Assembly: GCA_018266795.1 (NCBI GenBank) | Contig: JAFDZV010000031.1 | Span: forward strand, 35,739-99,738 | DNA: 64,000 nt | Reading direction: 5' to 3' | Source: Bacteroidota bacterium | GTDB lineage: Bacteria > Bacteroidota > Ignavibacteria > OLB7 | Shown: piece by piece, positions 18,539 through 27,126 of the stretch | Numbering within the stretch: position 1 is the first letter of the stretch | How the letters are laid out: each line of letters starts with the position of its first letter | Notes under the pieces: generated by a model | Told to the model about the DNA's origin: nothing | Database searches by the model: none | The model's input: only the letters and a program-made list of their open reading frames with translations | Translations under genes and position numbers: made by a program

Positions 18539-19453
18539 TTATCTCGCCATTCTCAGCTCGATAACCCGGCAGGTTCCCAGCCCGTCCGCAAGCGAGGTAA
18601 GACGTAACCCCATGAGAGTCTGAACATGGAAGGATATCAATCCGGAGCGAAGCGGACGGCGAGCGGCTCGCTTCAACTCGCCGGATTGAACGGGATTCAG
18701 CAGACCGGCATCCAGGTTATAGATGCGGGCAACGGTCTGTGCAAACTCCCAGCGTGACACCAGATCCGGACCGGCGATATTCAATGTTCCGCTGTAATCC
18801 CGTTCGATGATCTTGATGATCCCGTACGCAACGTCGTCGTACAGCGTGGGATTACCTATCTCATCGGTTACGACCGATGCGGTTTTCCGCGCTGCGAGCG
18901 TATCGACAAGCCACGATACAAATGACGGCTTCCCGCGACGTCCTTCTCCGTACAGCCACATCGTCCGGATGATGGCGTGGTTGATCTCGGCGCCGATACA
19001 TGCGTTCTCAGCGGCGAGCTTGGTCTTCCCATAGTAATTGATCGGGTTCGGCGTGGCATGCTCGCCATAGGGTCCTGCGGCACCATCGAAGATATAGTCG
19101 CTGGAGATCTGAATCAGCTTGCATGCATGGCGCTTGCATTCGGCGGCGATGTTCTCCACCAGCGTGACATTACTTCTCCATGCCTCGGGCCTTGCGGTCT
19201 CGCAGGCGTCGACATTGGTTATTGCCGCAGTATTCACTACAACGGTCGGACGCCACTCACGCGAGTCGAACAGCGATCGCCATGCCGCCCGGCTGCCGCT
19301 GTCGAACCCCTCCTCGACTCCCTCACGCCGAACCGTGCGCCGGCCTACCTCGATCAGCGCCCAATCCGTTTCATTGCCAACGATATCCCGCACCACGCTC
19401 CCAAGGCCCCCATCGGCCCCAACCAGCATGAGACGGACACTTTGCTTCCCCAT
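18539..19453 (-). CDS. RmlD-like dTDP-4-dehydrorhamnose reductase family protein
   Basis: This 304-aa protein belongs to the extended short-chain dehydrogenase group that includes RmlD. The nucleotide-binding motif GADGGLG is at residues 12-18. NTAAITNVDACE matches the family NAAAYTxVDxAE motif, and YYGKTK contains the catalytic YxxxK. SSDYIFDG is the conserved strand near the active site, and the C-terminal half holds the substrate-binding part. RmlD makes dTDP-L-rhamnose for surface polysaccharide, but no rmlABC genes are in view, so another nucleotide-sugar or related substrate is possible. A parS-like site (19513-19528) sits 60 bp upstream. Confidence 0.75.
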   Translation of the reverse strand: MGKQSVRLMLVGADGGLGSVVRDIVGNETDWALIEVGRRTVRREGVEEGFDSGSRAAWRSLFDSREWRPTVVVNTAAITNVDACETARPEAWRSNVTLVENIAAECKRHACKLIQISSDYIFDGAAGPYGEHATPNPINYYGKTKLAAENACIGAEINHAIIRTMWLYGEGRRGKPSFVSWLVDTLAARKTASVVTDEIGNPTLYDDVAYGIIKIIERDYSGTLNIAGPDLVSRWEFAQTVARIYNLDAGLLNPVQSGELKRAARRPLRSGLISFHVQTLMGLRLTSLADGLGTCRVIELRMAR

Positions 19454-19512
19454 GGTGTATGATCTGTCTTCGAAAACTTTCGTGGCTACCTACACATGAA
19501 GCATGTGTGCCA

Positions 19513-19528
19513 TGTTTCACGTGGAACA
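19513..19528. other. parS-like chromosome partition site 1
   Basis: The 16-bp palindrome TGTTTCACGTGGAACA reads TGTTCCACGTGAAACA on the other strand. That is an exact match to the bacterial parS consensus TGTTNCACGTGAAACA bound by ParB. It sits in the 106-bp gap between mnmG and the RmlD-like gene. A second site lies 1.9 kb away at 21417. ParB/Spo0J loads at such sites near the origin and organises segregation with ParA and SMC. No parAB genes are in the window. Confidence 0.85.
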
Positions 19529-19559
19529 TTTTTCAGGCGGGGATCCGCTCCCTCACGTG

Positions 19560-21392
19560 TCAGCGAATGTAGAGGGAGAGAACCGAGACATCGGAGCGGC
19601 TTACGCCTGCAATCCGCGACGCCTGGCCGAGCGATCGCGGGCGAACCTGCGAGAGCTTCTCCCGGGCTTCGGAGGAAAGGGACTGAATCCGTCCATAATC
19701 GATCGCCTCAGGAATCAGAACGTTCTCCGATGCCGTAAAACGCTCAACCTCCTCCAGTTGCCGCTTGATATACCCTTCGTACTTCGCCTGGATCTCCATC
19801 TGCTCCGCAACATCCCGGTTGGCCAGCAACCGTTGAAGCCGGTCATGTTCCGGAAGTAGAGGGAGCAGGTCCGCAAGCACCACCTCCGGGCGCTTCAGAT
19901 ACTGCCAGCCCTTCACGTAACGATCCTCCCCCGCCAAATCCGAACGGCCCTTCAGCGCGATCTTCTGCAGAAGATCGCGCGCCTCCTCGGTCCCCTCGCG
20001 CTTCGCGGCCATCCGCGCATACTGCTCGCCGTCTACCAGACCAAGACGATTCCCGATGTCTGTAAGCCGAAGATCGGCGTTGTCGCGGCGGAGAAGGAGG
20101 CGATACTCTGCGCGTGAGGTGAACATCCTGTACGGTTCAAGGATGGTCAGATTCACGAGATCATCAATCAGCACCCCAATATATCCCTGCGAGCGATCGA
20201 TAATCAACGGCTCCTCCCCACGCACGGAGAGGGCGGCATTGATGCCGGCCAGCAATCCCTGAGCTGCCGCCTCCTCGTATCCGGATGTTCCGTTCACCTG
20301 CCCGGCAAAGAACAGCCCTCGGACGCGCTTGCTCTCCAACCACAGATGAAGCTGATACGAGGGGAAATAGTCGTACTCCACCGCATATCCATACCGAAGG
20401 ACTTCACACCGTTCGAGCGGCGGAATCGATCGCAGCCCGAGAAGCTGTACATCCCGCGGCAACGATGTGGAGAAACCATTCACGTAGACCGAGTTCGTTT
20501 CCACTCCTTCCGGCTCCAGGAAGATCTGGTGGCTCTCCTTCTCGGAGAAGCGATGGATCTTATCCTCGATCGACGGGCAGTAGCGCGGGCCGGTGCCGGT
20601 TATCTTACCGGTGAACATCGGCGACCGATCGAACCCGGTTCTCAGAATCTTGTGCGTTGCCTCGCTGGTCGAGGTGAGATAGCATGCGATTCTGTTTCGT
20701 ACTGAGGACGTTGATTGTGAGAACGGAATAGGTTCGGGATCGCCGTGGTCGGTCTGGCAGAGTGAAAAGTCTACCGAAGCGGCATCCACCCTGGGGGGCG
20801 TTCCGGTCTTGAGCCTCCCGGTAACGAAACCAACCTCACGTAATGAACCGCTCAGATGCTCCACAGAGAATTCGCCTACGCGCCCGCCGGCGGTCTGAAT
20901 CTCCCCGGTATGCATCCGGCCGCAGAGAAACGTTCCGGAGCAGACAACGATGGTCCTGCAGGCGAACGCGAGGCCATCTGCCAGACGGACCCCGGCAACG
21001 GCTCCATTTTCCAGACGGACATCTTCCACCAGACCGGCGATAATGTCCAGCCCGGCGATCTCCCTCAATCGCTCCTGGGCATACCGCGGATAGAGATCCT
21101 TATCGTTCTGAGAACGCGGAGACCACATTGCAGGCCCCTTCGAACGGCCCAGCATCTTGAACTGGATACCGGAGCGATCGGCAAGGCGACCCATCTCCCC
21201 ACCCAGCGCATCGATCTCACAGACAAGCTGGCCCTTTGCCATGCCTCCTACAGCGGGATTGCATGAAAGCCGGCCGATGGCGTTCACATCCGCAGTAACA
21301 AGCGCGGTCCGGCATCCCATCCGCGCAGCCGCCGATGAAGCCTCGATCCCGGCATGCCCGCCGCCGATTACTATGACGTCGTACTGCTTCAA
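19560..21392 (-). CDS. mnmG: MnmG (GidA), tRNA wobble-uridine modification enzyme
   Basis: MnmG is the FAD-dependent half of the MnmEG complex that installs (carboxymethyl)aminomethyl groups at C5 of wobble uridine 34 in several tRNAs. The 610-aa protein begins MKQYDVIVIGGGHAG with the FAD-binding GGGHAG at residues 10-15. Further family signatures follow: CNPAVGG(M)AKG, the conserved cysteine in CSGTFLCGRMHTGE, and GLFFAGQVNGTSGYEEAAAQGL near residue 370. The length is normal (about 620). mnmE lies 104 bp upstream in the same direction. The rsmG gene that often follows mnmG in other phyla is absent. A parS-like site lies at each end of this gene. Confidence 0.97.
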   Translation of the reverse strand: MKQYDVIVIGGGHAGIEASSAAARMGCRTALVTADVNAIGRLSCNPAVGGMAKGQLVCEIDALGGEMGRLADRSGIQFKMLGRSKGPAMWSPRSQNDKDLYPRYAQERLREIAGLDIIAGLVEDVRLENGAVAGVRLADGLAFACRTIVVCSGTFLCGRMHTGEIQTAGGRVGEFSVEHLSGSLREVGFVTGRLKTGTPPRVDAASVDFSLCQTDHGDPEPIPFSQSTSSVRNRIACYLTSTSEATHKILRTGFDRSPMFTGKITGTGPRYCPSIEDKIHRFSEKESHQIFLEPEGVETNSVYVNGFSTSLPRDVQLLGLRSIPPLERCEVLRYGYAVEYDYFPSYQLHLWLESKRVRGLFFAGQVNGTSGYEEAAAQGLLAGINAALSVRGEEPLIIDRSQGYIGVLIDDLVNLTILEPYRMFTSRAEYRLLLRRDNADLRLTDIGNRLGLVDGEQYARMAAKREGTEEARDLLQKIALKGRSDLAGEDRYVKGWQYLKRPEVVLADLLPLLPEHDRLQRLLANRDVAEQMEIQAKYEGYIKRQLEEVERFTASENVLIPEAIDYGRIQSLSSEAREKLSQVRPRSLGQASRIAGVSRSDVSVLSLYIR

Positions 21393-21416
21393 TGTTCAGA
21401 TACCATCCGTGCAAAA

Positions 21417-21432
21417 TGTTCCACGTGGAACA
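21417..21432. other. parS-like chromosome partition site 2
   Basis: The 16-bp perfect palindrome TGTTCCACGTGGAACA differs from the parS consensus TGTTNCACGTGAAACA at a single position. It lies in the mnmE-mnmG gap, 25 bp upstream of the mnmG start. Together with the site at 19513 it brackets mnmG. Two such 16-mers within 2 kb are very unlikely by chance. Confidence 0.8.
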
Positions 21433-21496
21433 CAATTCCGTCCATCAACTCCATCATATATCCTCCGATGGACAACGTGTCGGTGCTCTGCAATTC

Positions 21497-22849
21497 TCAC
21501 TTCCCGATGCAGAAGCTCGAGAAGAGCTTGTTCAGCACATCGTCGCCCACCGCGCTCCCTGTAAGTTCTGAGATGGGAGCAAGCAGGATGCGGAGATCGG
21601 CTGAAAGGAGTTCCGTATCGGATGTAGATCGATACTCGATTTCGGACAGATGCGAGCGCACGGCTCCAAGCAGGTGGTACTGCCGTTCGTTCACAAGCGC
21701 AACGATGTCCGAAAGGTTCCGGGTATAATCCTCTGCCAGTAGATCGAGCAATCCTGTGATTGTAGATCGATCGTGCACCGAGCAGGAGATCGCGCCCTCT
21801 ACCGATCGATGCTGCTCATCGCATTTTGTTGCGACAGCAACAAATGACGTATGAGGGAATTCGTTTCGCATACGATCTACAAGAGCAAGCTCCTCGGCCG
21901 CGGATTCGGTACGAGAACTATCGATCAGGTAGAAGACATGATCAGCCGTGGCAACGAGATCGCTGGCACGCTCCACACCCTCAGCCTCGATCAGGTCTGT
22001 CGTGTGCCGCAGCCCGGCCGTGTCAACCAGACGAAACTGCACGCCGCCGTGCGCAACCCGCTCCTCGAGATAGTCGCGTGTGGTTCCCTCCACAGGACTG
22101 ACAAGCGCGCGGCCGTAACCAACCAGAGCATTGAACAGGCTGGACTTGCCGGCGTTCGGACGGCCCAATAAAAGTATCCGCGGCCCGTGCCGCAGACGGT
22201 TGCCGGTGTTGTAGCTCGTGAGCAACCCATCGACAAAGACACGCAATTCATCCAGCAGGCCTGTGACTTCCTCGATCGAGGCAAATTGATAACGCTCCTC
22301 TACAAAGTCGAGTTCCAACTCGAGCAGCGCCAGAAGATGGAGCACGCGCTCGCGGAACTCATCCAGGCGCCGCCGAAGCTCACCGTGAAGCTGGCGTTGC
22401 GCAACGTACAGTGCCTGCTCGGACTCCGAGGCAAGCACGTCCGCGAGGGCTTCCACCTGCGTGAGATCGATCTTCCCGTTCAGGAATGCGCGGCGTGTAA
22501 ACTCACCCTGCGTCGCCACACGTGCACCGTGCAAAACGCAGAGCCGGACAACACGATCGGTAATCAGCATGGTGCCGTGCAGATGGAACTCCACAACATC
22601 TTCACCGGTGAACGAGTGCGGCGCACGAAACCAGACGGCAAGGCATTGATCGATGATCTCTCCATCGTTCCCCACGAGACCGTTGGCGATGAACCGGACA
22701 GGTACGTCACTGAACGATGCATAACCGGCAGGGCGAAACAGACGGGTGGCGACGGCGAGCGCGGCGGGACCGCTCAAGCGGACAACCGCGATGCCCGCCG
22801 TCCCAAGCGGTGTGGCACGCGCTACAATCGTATCATCGGAATACATCAT
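21497..22849 (-). CDS. mnmE: MnmE (TrmE), tRNA-modifying GTPase
   Basis: MnmE is the GTPase partner of MnmG in modification of wobble uridine 34 and supplies the formyl-tetrahydrofolate-dependent carbon chemistry. The 450-aa protein starts MMYSDDTIVARATPLGTAGI. It has the N-terminal folate-binding domain, a helical domain, and an inserted G domain whose P-loop GRPNAGKSS is near residues 228-236; DTAGLRHTTD is the G2/G3 region. The C-terminus is FCIGK, the invariant CxGK motif with the catalytic cysteine. Length and order are typical. It is the upstream gene of the mnmE-mnmG pair. Confidence 0.97.
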   Translation of the reverse strand: MMYSDDTIVARATPLGTAGIAVVRLSGPAALAVATRLFRPAGYASFSDVPVRFIANGLVGNDGEIIDQCLAVWFRAPHSFTGEDVVEFHLHGTMLITDRVVRLCVLHGARVATQGEFTRRAFLNGKIDLTQVEALADVLASESEQALYVAQRQLHGELRRRLDEFRERVLHLLALLELELDFVEERYQFASIEEVTGLLDELRVFVDGLLTSYNTGNRLRHGPRILLLGRPNAGKSSLFNALVGYGRALVSPVEGTTRDYLEERVAHGGVQFRLVDTAGLRHTTDLIEAEGVERASDLVATADHVFYLIDSSRTESAAEELALVDRMRNEFPHTSFVAVATKCDEQHRSVEGAISCSVHDRSTITGLLDLLAEDYTRNLSDIVALVNERQYHLLGAVRSHLSEIEYRSTSDTELLSADLRILLAPISELTGSAVGDDVLNKLFSSFCIGK

Positions 22850-23257
22850 GCGTCGTCTCTCTCTGCTCCGCGATCACCTGGCCGCCAACCTTGGGCACAC
22901 CGCGCATCGCAGCAGTGCAAGATACTATCCGGCAGCACCGAATCGCACCGTACGACGGTTGCCGATAATGCTCGTTACCGGTGGCATCTGCATCACCTAC
23001 CTCGCACCGCAACAACATGGACCCGTGATAAACCGAGGTCCATTGCCTGCGTCTGGAATTCAGCACCCTCTGCCTGTGCGCCGGAGCACCCGGCATTCGA
23101 ACAATGCACGCCTGCTGATGCTGCACCATGTACTGCAGAGGTCGATGCACTTGGCCTCACATGCCAATCACTCCAGGACTCGGGCGTCATACCAAGTCCG
23201 GTCTGCTTCACGCAATACGCTTGCAGCATACACATACCTTTGCGGATATTCATCGAT
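22850..23257. other. Divergent intergenic region between mnmE and the DUF1573 gene
   Basis: These 408 bp carry the promoters for mnmE (leftward) and for the three-gene rightward group. A plus-strand open frame runs through it (22848-23261) and even overlaps the next start in an ATGA, but its codon third positions are not G+C enriched and its product resembles nothing known, so I do not call it a gene. Confidence 0.4.
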
Positions 23258-23749
23258 ATGATACCTCTGCTCTCGCTTACTGCCGCCATCATTCTGAGCT
23301 CGCTGTCATTGCAGGCTCAGCCGATGCCGCGCCTCAGCATCACGGACTATGTTGTCTCCGACACTTCGAAGTATGAGAGTTTTCGTCTCAAGGTGATCAA
23401 TGAGAGCGACAGCATTGTGGTAATCACACGGGCGCAACCCAGTTGCGGCTGCATTCTCGTCACCGTGCAACGAACGCTCTGCCTGAGAAACGAGCCGGGC
23501 GATATCTACGTGGCAGTAACCAGCAACAAGATATCGGCCTTACAGCCGATCACCGTCGACGTCTATACCAATCGAAATCCGGACGCGCCGCTTCGGCTCA
23601 CGATCAGGAAAGCGGATCCGAAGACTGATCAGAAGGAAGCCACGGCTCATCCTGATTCTCTTCATACATCTCCGCAACCGGCCCAACCCACGCTTGCAAC
23701 TGAAGCAACATCCGATCCGAAACAGCACAAGAAAAAACACAGAAGGTAG
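23258..23749 (+). CDS. DUF1573-like exported protein
   Basis: This 163-aa protein starts at 23258 (MIPLLSLTAAIILSS), giving a signal peptide of about 21 residues. The mature part has an Ig-like strand pattern with 'FRLKVINESDSIVVITRAQPSCGCI'; the SCGC motif (Cys63 and Cys65) in that place is the hallmark of DUF1573 proteins, which are common exported proteins in Bacteroidota. The C-terminus is a Pro/Thr-rich tail ending in a cluster of Lys, His and Arg (KKKHRR). It is the first of three closely spaced plus-strand genes for envelope proteins; its stop lies one base before the next start. The function of DUF1573 is unknown; a structural or redox role is possible. Confidence 0.75.
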   Translation: MIPLLSLTAAIILSSLSLQAQPMPRLSITDYVVSDTSKYESFRLKVINESDSIVVITRAQPSCGCILVTVQRTLCLRNEPGDIYVAVTSNKISALQPITVDVYTNRNPDAPLRLTIRKADPKTDQKEATAHPDSLHTSPQPAQPTLATEATSDPKQHKKKHRR

Positions 23750-23750
23750 C

Positions 23751-24269
23751 ATGCGCCTTCCTCATCTTCTCGCCCTCTTGATTCTCGTACCATACCCTGT
23801 GGTGCTGCATGCCGCCTCGCCGGTCCACTCAATTGTGGGTACACGCGTGCCGGAGTTCGTCATCGATGACCAGTTCGAACATTCATGGAGCGCTTCGATG
23901 TTCCGTGGTGCCGTTACTGTCTATGTACTCAGCGACCGAAGCGGATATGAGTACAACGTAAACTGGACCACGCCGCTGCTTGCGCGCTTCCGAAACTCAT
24001 CCGTGCGCTTCGTTCCCGTCGCAGACGTACAGTCCGTTCCAGGATTTCTCAAGGGGTTTATCCGAAGCAGGTTTCGCGATGAGTTTAGGTACTCCGTGCT
24101 CATGGACTGGGATGGCGTTCTGATCAAGGCGTTCAACATGCAGGAGGATGTCACCAATCTCGTGATCGCCAACAAGTCCGGCGTAATTGAACATGTAGCC
24201 TATGGTACGGGAACCACCGCCCAGGTGGAATCATTTGCACAGCGGCTGGAGGTGATCCTTGCGCAATAA
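23751..24269 (+). CDS. Cysteine-free thioredoxin-fold exported protein, YtfJ-like
   Basis: This 172-aa protein starts at 23751 and carries a signal peptide (about residues 1-22). The sequence 'VGTRVPEFVIDDQFEHSWSASMFRG' followed by a hydrophobic strand is the beginning of a thioredoxin/AhpC-like fold. The segment MDWDGVLIKAFNMQ and 'VIANKSGVIEHVAYG' match the last strands, as in the YtfJ group. There is no cysteine anywhere in the protein: the CxxC position reads SDRSGYEY. It is therefore unlikely to be a disulfide oxidoreductase. It is one base downstream of the DUF1573 gene and overlaps the next gene by 11 bp, so the three are probably co-transcribed. Confidence 0.7.
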   Translation: MRLPHLLALLILVPYPVVLHAASPVHSIVGTRVPEFVIDDQFEHSWSASMFRGAVTVYVLSDRSGYEYNVNWTTPLLARFRNSSVRFVPVADVQSVPGFLKGFIRSRFRDEFRYSVLMDWDGVLIKAFNMQEDVTNLVIANKSGVIEHVAYGTGTTAQVESFAQRLEVILAQ

Positions 24270-24624
24270 AACGATAACCAGCGTTGCTTTGACTGCCGCG
24301 ATGGCCGTCGGCGTCGGGACCGCTCTCTCGGCCTGCTCGCATACCCCCTCGGACGCCGATCGCCAGACAATTGCATCCGCCTATGCCGAGACCATGATCA
24401 CGAAGAACATCTACCGTCACGATTCGGTGAGGATGGTCAAGGCGATGGACAGCGTTGCACGGTCCTTCGGCTTCGATGATCAGCATGACTTGATGCAGAA
24501 CATCGTTGATCTCAGCGACGACCCGGAGAGTCTTCGGAAGATGCTGGACAGCGCCCAGAAGCGATTGGAGCGAGCGCAGACCGGCGCTGAATTCAGGAAG
24601 GATACCTCACAGAAGAAAAAGTAG
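24259..24624 (+). CDS. Small lipoprotein
   Basis: This 121-aa protein starts with TTG at 24259, inside the end of the preceding gene (11-bp overlap). It has an N-terminal hydrophobic segment and a lipobox LSAC with the acylated Cys at about residue 26. The remainder is helical and rich in charged residues ('AETMITKNIYRHDSVRMVKAMDSVARSFGF'), ending in a short Lys tail. The pattern resembles the small DUF4296-type lipoproteins of Bacteroidota, but this is not firm. Its stop codon is part of the hairpin that probably ends the converging dnaK transcript. Confidence 0.65.
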   Translation: MRNKTITSVALTAAMAVGVGTALSACSHTPSDADRQTIASAYAETMITKNIYRHDSVRMVKAMDSVARSFGFDDQHDLMQNIVDLSDDPESLRKMLDSAQKRLERAQTGAEFRKDTSQKKK

Positions 24625-24653
24625 CGGCGAGCTCGACTATGCAAACTCGCCGC
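24624..24653 (-). terminator. Terminator between dnaK and the small lipoprotein gene
   Basis: An 8-bp inverted repeat GCGGCGAG (24624-24631) and CTCGCCGC (24646-24653) lies between the converging genes. On the minus strand it is followed by TACTTTTTCTTCTG, a T-rich tail appropriate for ending dnaK. On the plus strand no T-run follows. Confidence 0.65.
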
Positions 24654-24693
24654 CACCCCTTGGAGTGCCATACCGGGCACCATCACACCACTC

Positions 24694-26589
24694 TTACTTC
24701 TCGTCGTCAACGATCGTATAGTCGGCATCCTCCACGTTCGATCCGGCGTTGGCACCGTCGGACGATGCGGCTTGATCGGGCGAGCCGCCTGCCTGCTGGT
24801 ACATCTGGCTGGAGACATCGCTCCACGCACGATCCAGCTCGTCCTTTGCGCCACGAATCTCTTCCATGGAAGCTCCCTTCAACGCGGTCTCCAGCTTCTC
24901 GGTAGCGGCCTCGATCTTAGCCTTCCCCTCTGCCGGGATCTTGTCGCCGAGATCGGTAAGCTGCTTCTTCGAGGAGAACACCGTCTGGTCCGCCTGATTC
25001 CGGAGTTCCACATCCTCCTTGCGCTTCTTGTCGGACGTTGCATTATCCTGCGCCTCGCGCTTCATCCGATCGATCTCCGTCTGCGACAGACCGCTGGAGG
25101 AAGTGATCTTGATGGACTGCTCCTTCCCTGTAGCCTTATCCTTCGCCGAGACATTGAGGATGCCATTCGCGTCGATATCGAACGTCACCTCGATCTGCGG
25201 AACGCCGCGCGGCGCCGGCGGGATGTCACCAAGATGGAACCGGCCCAGCGTCTTGTTGTCGTCCGCCATCGGGCGCTCCCCCTGCAGAATGCGAATCTCC
25301 ACGGAGGGCTGATTGTCTGCCGCTGTTGAATACACCTCCACCTTCTTCGTGGGAATGGTGGTGTTGGACGGAATCATCGGTGTCATGACACCACCAAGAG
25401 TCTCGATACCAAGCGTCAGCGGAGTTACGTCCAGCAGCAGCACATCCTGAACGTCACCGGAAAGCACTGCTCCCTGAATGGCTGCGCCAATGGCAACAAC
25501 CTCGTCCGGATTGACCCCCTTGTTCGGCTCCTTGCCGAAGAACTCGCGAACCAATTGCTGGATCTTCGGAATACGGGTGGAACCACCAACCAGAATCACC
25601 TCATCGATCTGGCTCGGGTTCAGCCCGGCATCCTTCAATGCCTGATGGCAGGGATCCAGCGTGCGGCGGAACAGATCCTCGCAAAGCTGCTCGAACTTGG
25701 CACGCGTCACCGCGATGTTCAGGTGCTTCGGGCCGTCCTGCGTCGCTGTGATGAACGGAAGGTTCACATCAGTCTGCATCATCTGCGACAGCTCCATCTT
25801 CGCCTTCTCAGCGGCCTCCTTCAGGCGCTGCAGAGCCATCGGATCATTGCGAAGATCGATGCCGTCGCTCTTCTTGAACTCGTCGGCCAGGTAGTCCACC
25901 AGTCGCTGATCGAAGTTGTCGCCGCCGAGATGCGTATCGCCGTTGGTGGACTTTACCTCGAACACTCCGTCGCCGAGTTCCAGAATCGAGATGTCGAACG
26001 TACCGCCACCAAGATCGTAGACAGCGATCTTCTCGTGCTTTCCCTCCTTGTCCAGACCGTATGCAAGTGCTGCGGCCGTTGGTTCGTTGATGATGCGCTT
26101 CACCGAAAGGCCGGCGATTTCACCGGCGTCCTTCGTTGCCTGACGCTGGGAATCGTTGAAGTATGCCGGAACGGTGATTACCGCCTCGGTTACCTTCTGC
26201 CCGAGATAGTCCTCTGCGGTCTGCTTCATCTTCTGCAGAATCATTGCCGAGATCTCGGGGGGCGAATACATACGATCGTCGATGCGAACACGCACCGAGT
26301 TGTTCTCGCCCGCTACAACTTCATACGGCACCATCTTCTCCTCCTCGCGCACTTCGGGTTCGGTACGTCCCATGAAGCGCTTGATCGAGAAGATCGTGTT
26401 GGTTGGGTTGGTCACGGCCTGGCGCTTTGCCGCCTGACCTACGAGGCGATCGCCCGACTTCGTGAATCCAACAACGGAGGGTGTTGTCCGTGCTCCCTCG
26501 CTGTTCGGGATAACGGTTGGTGTGGTTCCCTCCATAACGGCCACAACGGAGTTCGTTGTGCCGAGATCGATACCAATAATCTTGCCCAT
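24694..26589 (-). CDS. dnaK: DnaK, Hsp70 chaperone
   Basis: DnaK is the ATP-dependent Hsp70 chaperone that refolds proteins with DnaJ and GrpE. The 631-aa protein begins [18 protein letters not shown], with the Hsp70 phosphate-binding motif at residues 7-13. [16 protein letters not shown] (second signature) and [14 protein letters not shown] (third) are present. The interdomain linker [18 protein letters not shown] and substrate-binding domain follow. The C-terminus has a short Gly/Ser/Ala-rich tail ending [14 protein letters not shown], similar to the EEVD-like acidic end of bacterial DnaK. It is preceded by hsp20 (102 bp) but not by grpE or dnaJ, which must be elsewhere. Confidence 0.97.
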   Translation of the reverse strand: MGKIIGIDLGTTNSVVAVMEGTTPTVIPNSEGARTTPSVVGFTKSGDRLVGQAAKRQAVTNPTNTIFSIKRFMGRTEPEVREEEKMVPYEVVAGENNSVRVRIDDRMYSPPEISAMILQKMKQTAEDYLGQKVTEAVITVPAYFNDSQRQATKDAGEIAGLSVKRIINEPTAAALAYGLDKEGKHEKIAVYDLGGGTFDISILELGDGVFEVKSTNGDTHLGGDNFDQRLVDYLADEFKKSDGIDLRNDPMALQRLKEAAEKAKMELSQMMQTDVNLPFITATQDGPKHLNIAVTRAKFEQLCEDLFRRTLDPCHQALKDAGLNPSQIDEVILVGGSTRIPKIQQLVREFFGKEPNKGVNPDEVVAIGAAIQGAVLSGDVQDVLLLDVTPLTLGIETLGGVMTPMIPSNTTIPTKKVEVYSTAADNQPSVEIRILQGERPMADDNKTLGRFHLGDIPPAPRGVPQIEVTFDIDANGILNVSAKDKATGKEQSIKITSSSGLSQTEIDRMKREAQDNATSDKKRKEDVELRNQADQTVFSSKKQLTDLGDKIPAEGKAKIEAATEKLETALKGASMEEIRGAKDELDRAWSDVSSQMYQQAGGSPDQAASSDGANAGSNVEDADYTIVDDEK

Positions 26590-26691
26590 GTTTACTACAC
26601 TCCTAAGGTTGATCTATACTCTCTTCGTTGTCCGGTTGGCTTCAACGATTTCCTCTACGCCAAAACAACTGCGCTAGCAGCTACCCTCTCT

Positions 26692-27126
26692 CTAGTTGAT
26701 CGGAATCGACGTGCCGGAGCTCTTCGTGCTCTGCGGAAGGGTTATCGTCAGCACACCGTTCTCGTAGGTTGCCACTGAATTTGTCGCGTCCACTACTGCA
26801 TCGGCAGGAAGCGTAATGCGGCGTGTGAATTGTCCGTACGTTCTGTTTCCCGTCACGGAACTAGCCCCATCCGGGCGCAACAGACGCTTCTCACCGGAGA
26901 CCTCAACACTATTTCCCGACATGGTGATCCGGATCTCCTCCTTCTTCATCCCTGGAAGCTCAACCTCGATGTAGTAGGTTCCGTTCACGTGGTAGGCCTC
27001 GGCAACCGGCATGAATCCACGCGATTGCCCCGCTCCAGGACTCCGATCGAAGTTCTCGAAGTAGTTCTTCAGACGGCTCGAAAAGTCCTGTACTTCCTTC
27101 ATCCAGTCAAAATCGTTGCGCATCAT
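26692..27126 (-). CDS. Hsp20/alpha-crystallin small heat-shock protein
   Basis: This 144-aa protein is a small heat-shock chaperone that holds unfolding proteins for DnaK. The alpha-crystallin domain covers about residues 38-135: 'YYIEVELPGMKKEEIRITMSGNSVEVSGEK' and 'FTRRITLPADAVVDATNSVATYENGVLTITLP' are the standard strands, and the C-terminal SIPIN contains the IxI motif that docks onto neighbouring subunits. Its position directly upstream of dnaK suggests shared heat-shock control. No CIRCE inverted repeat is visible upstream; a TATAGAC element about 20 bp before the start is a possible -10 box. Confidence 0.93.
   Translation of the reverse strand: MMRNDFDWMKEVQDFSSRLKNYFENFDRSPGAGQSRGFMPVAEAYHVNGTYYIEVELPGMKKEEIRITMSGNSVEVSGEKRLLRPDGASSVTGNRTYGQFTRRITLPADAVVDATNSVATYENGVLTITLPQSTKSSGTSIPIN

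Noticed and set aside
22848..23261. Plus-strand frame of 137 codons overlapping the DUF1573 gene start in an ATGA
   Set aside because: Third codon positions are not G+C enriched, its start is opposite the mnmE start and no ribosome binding site is seen; likely chance.
26970..27000. CACGTG core near 26988, considered as a third parS
   Set aside because: The flanking bases do not match the parS arms (CCGTT and GTAGG).
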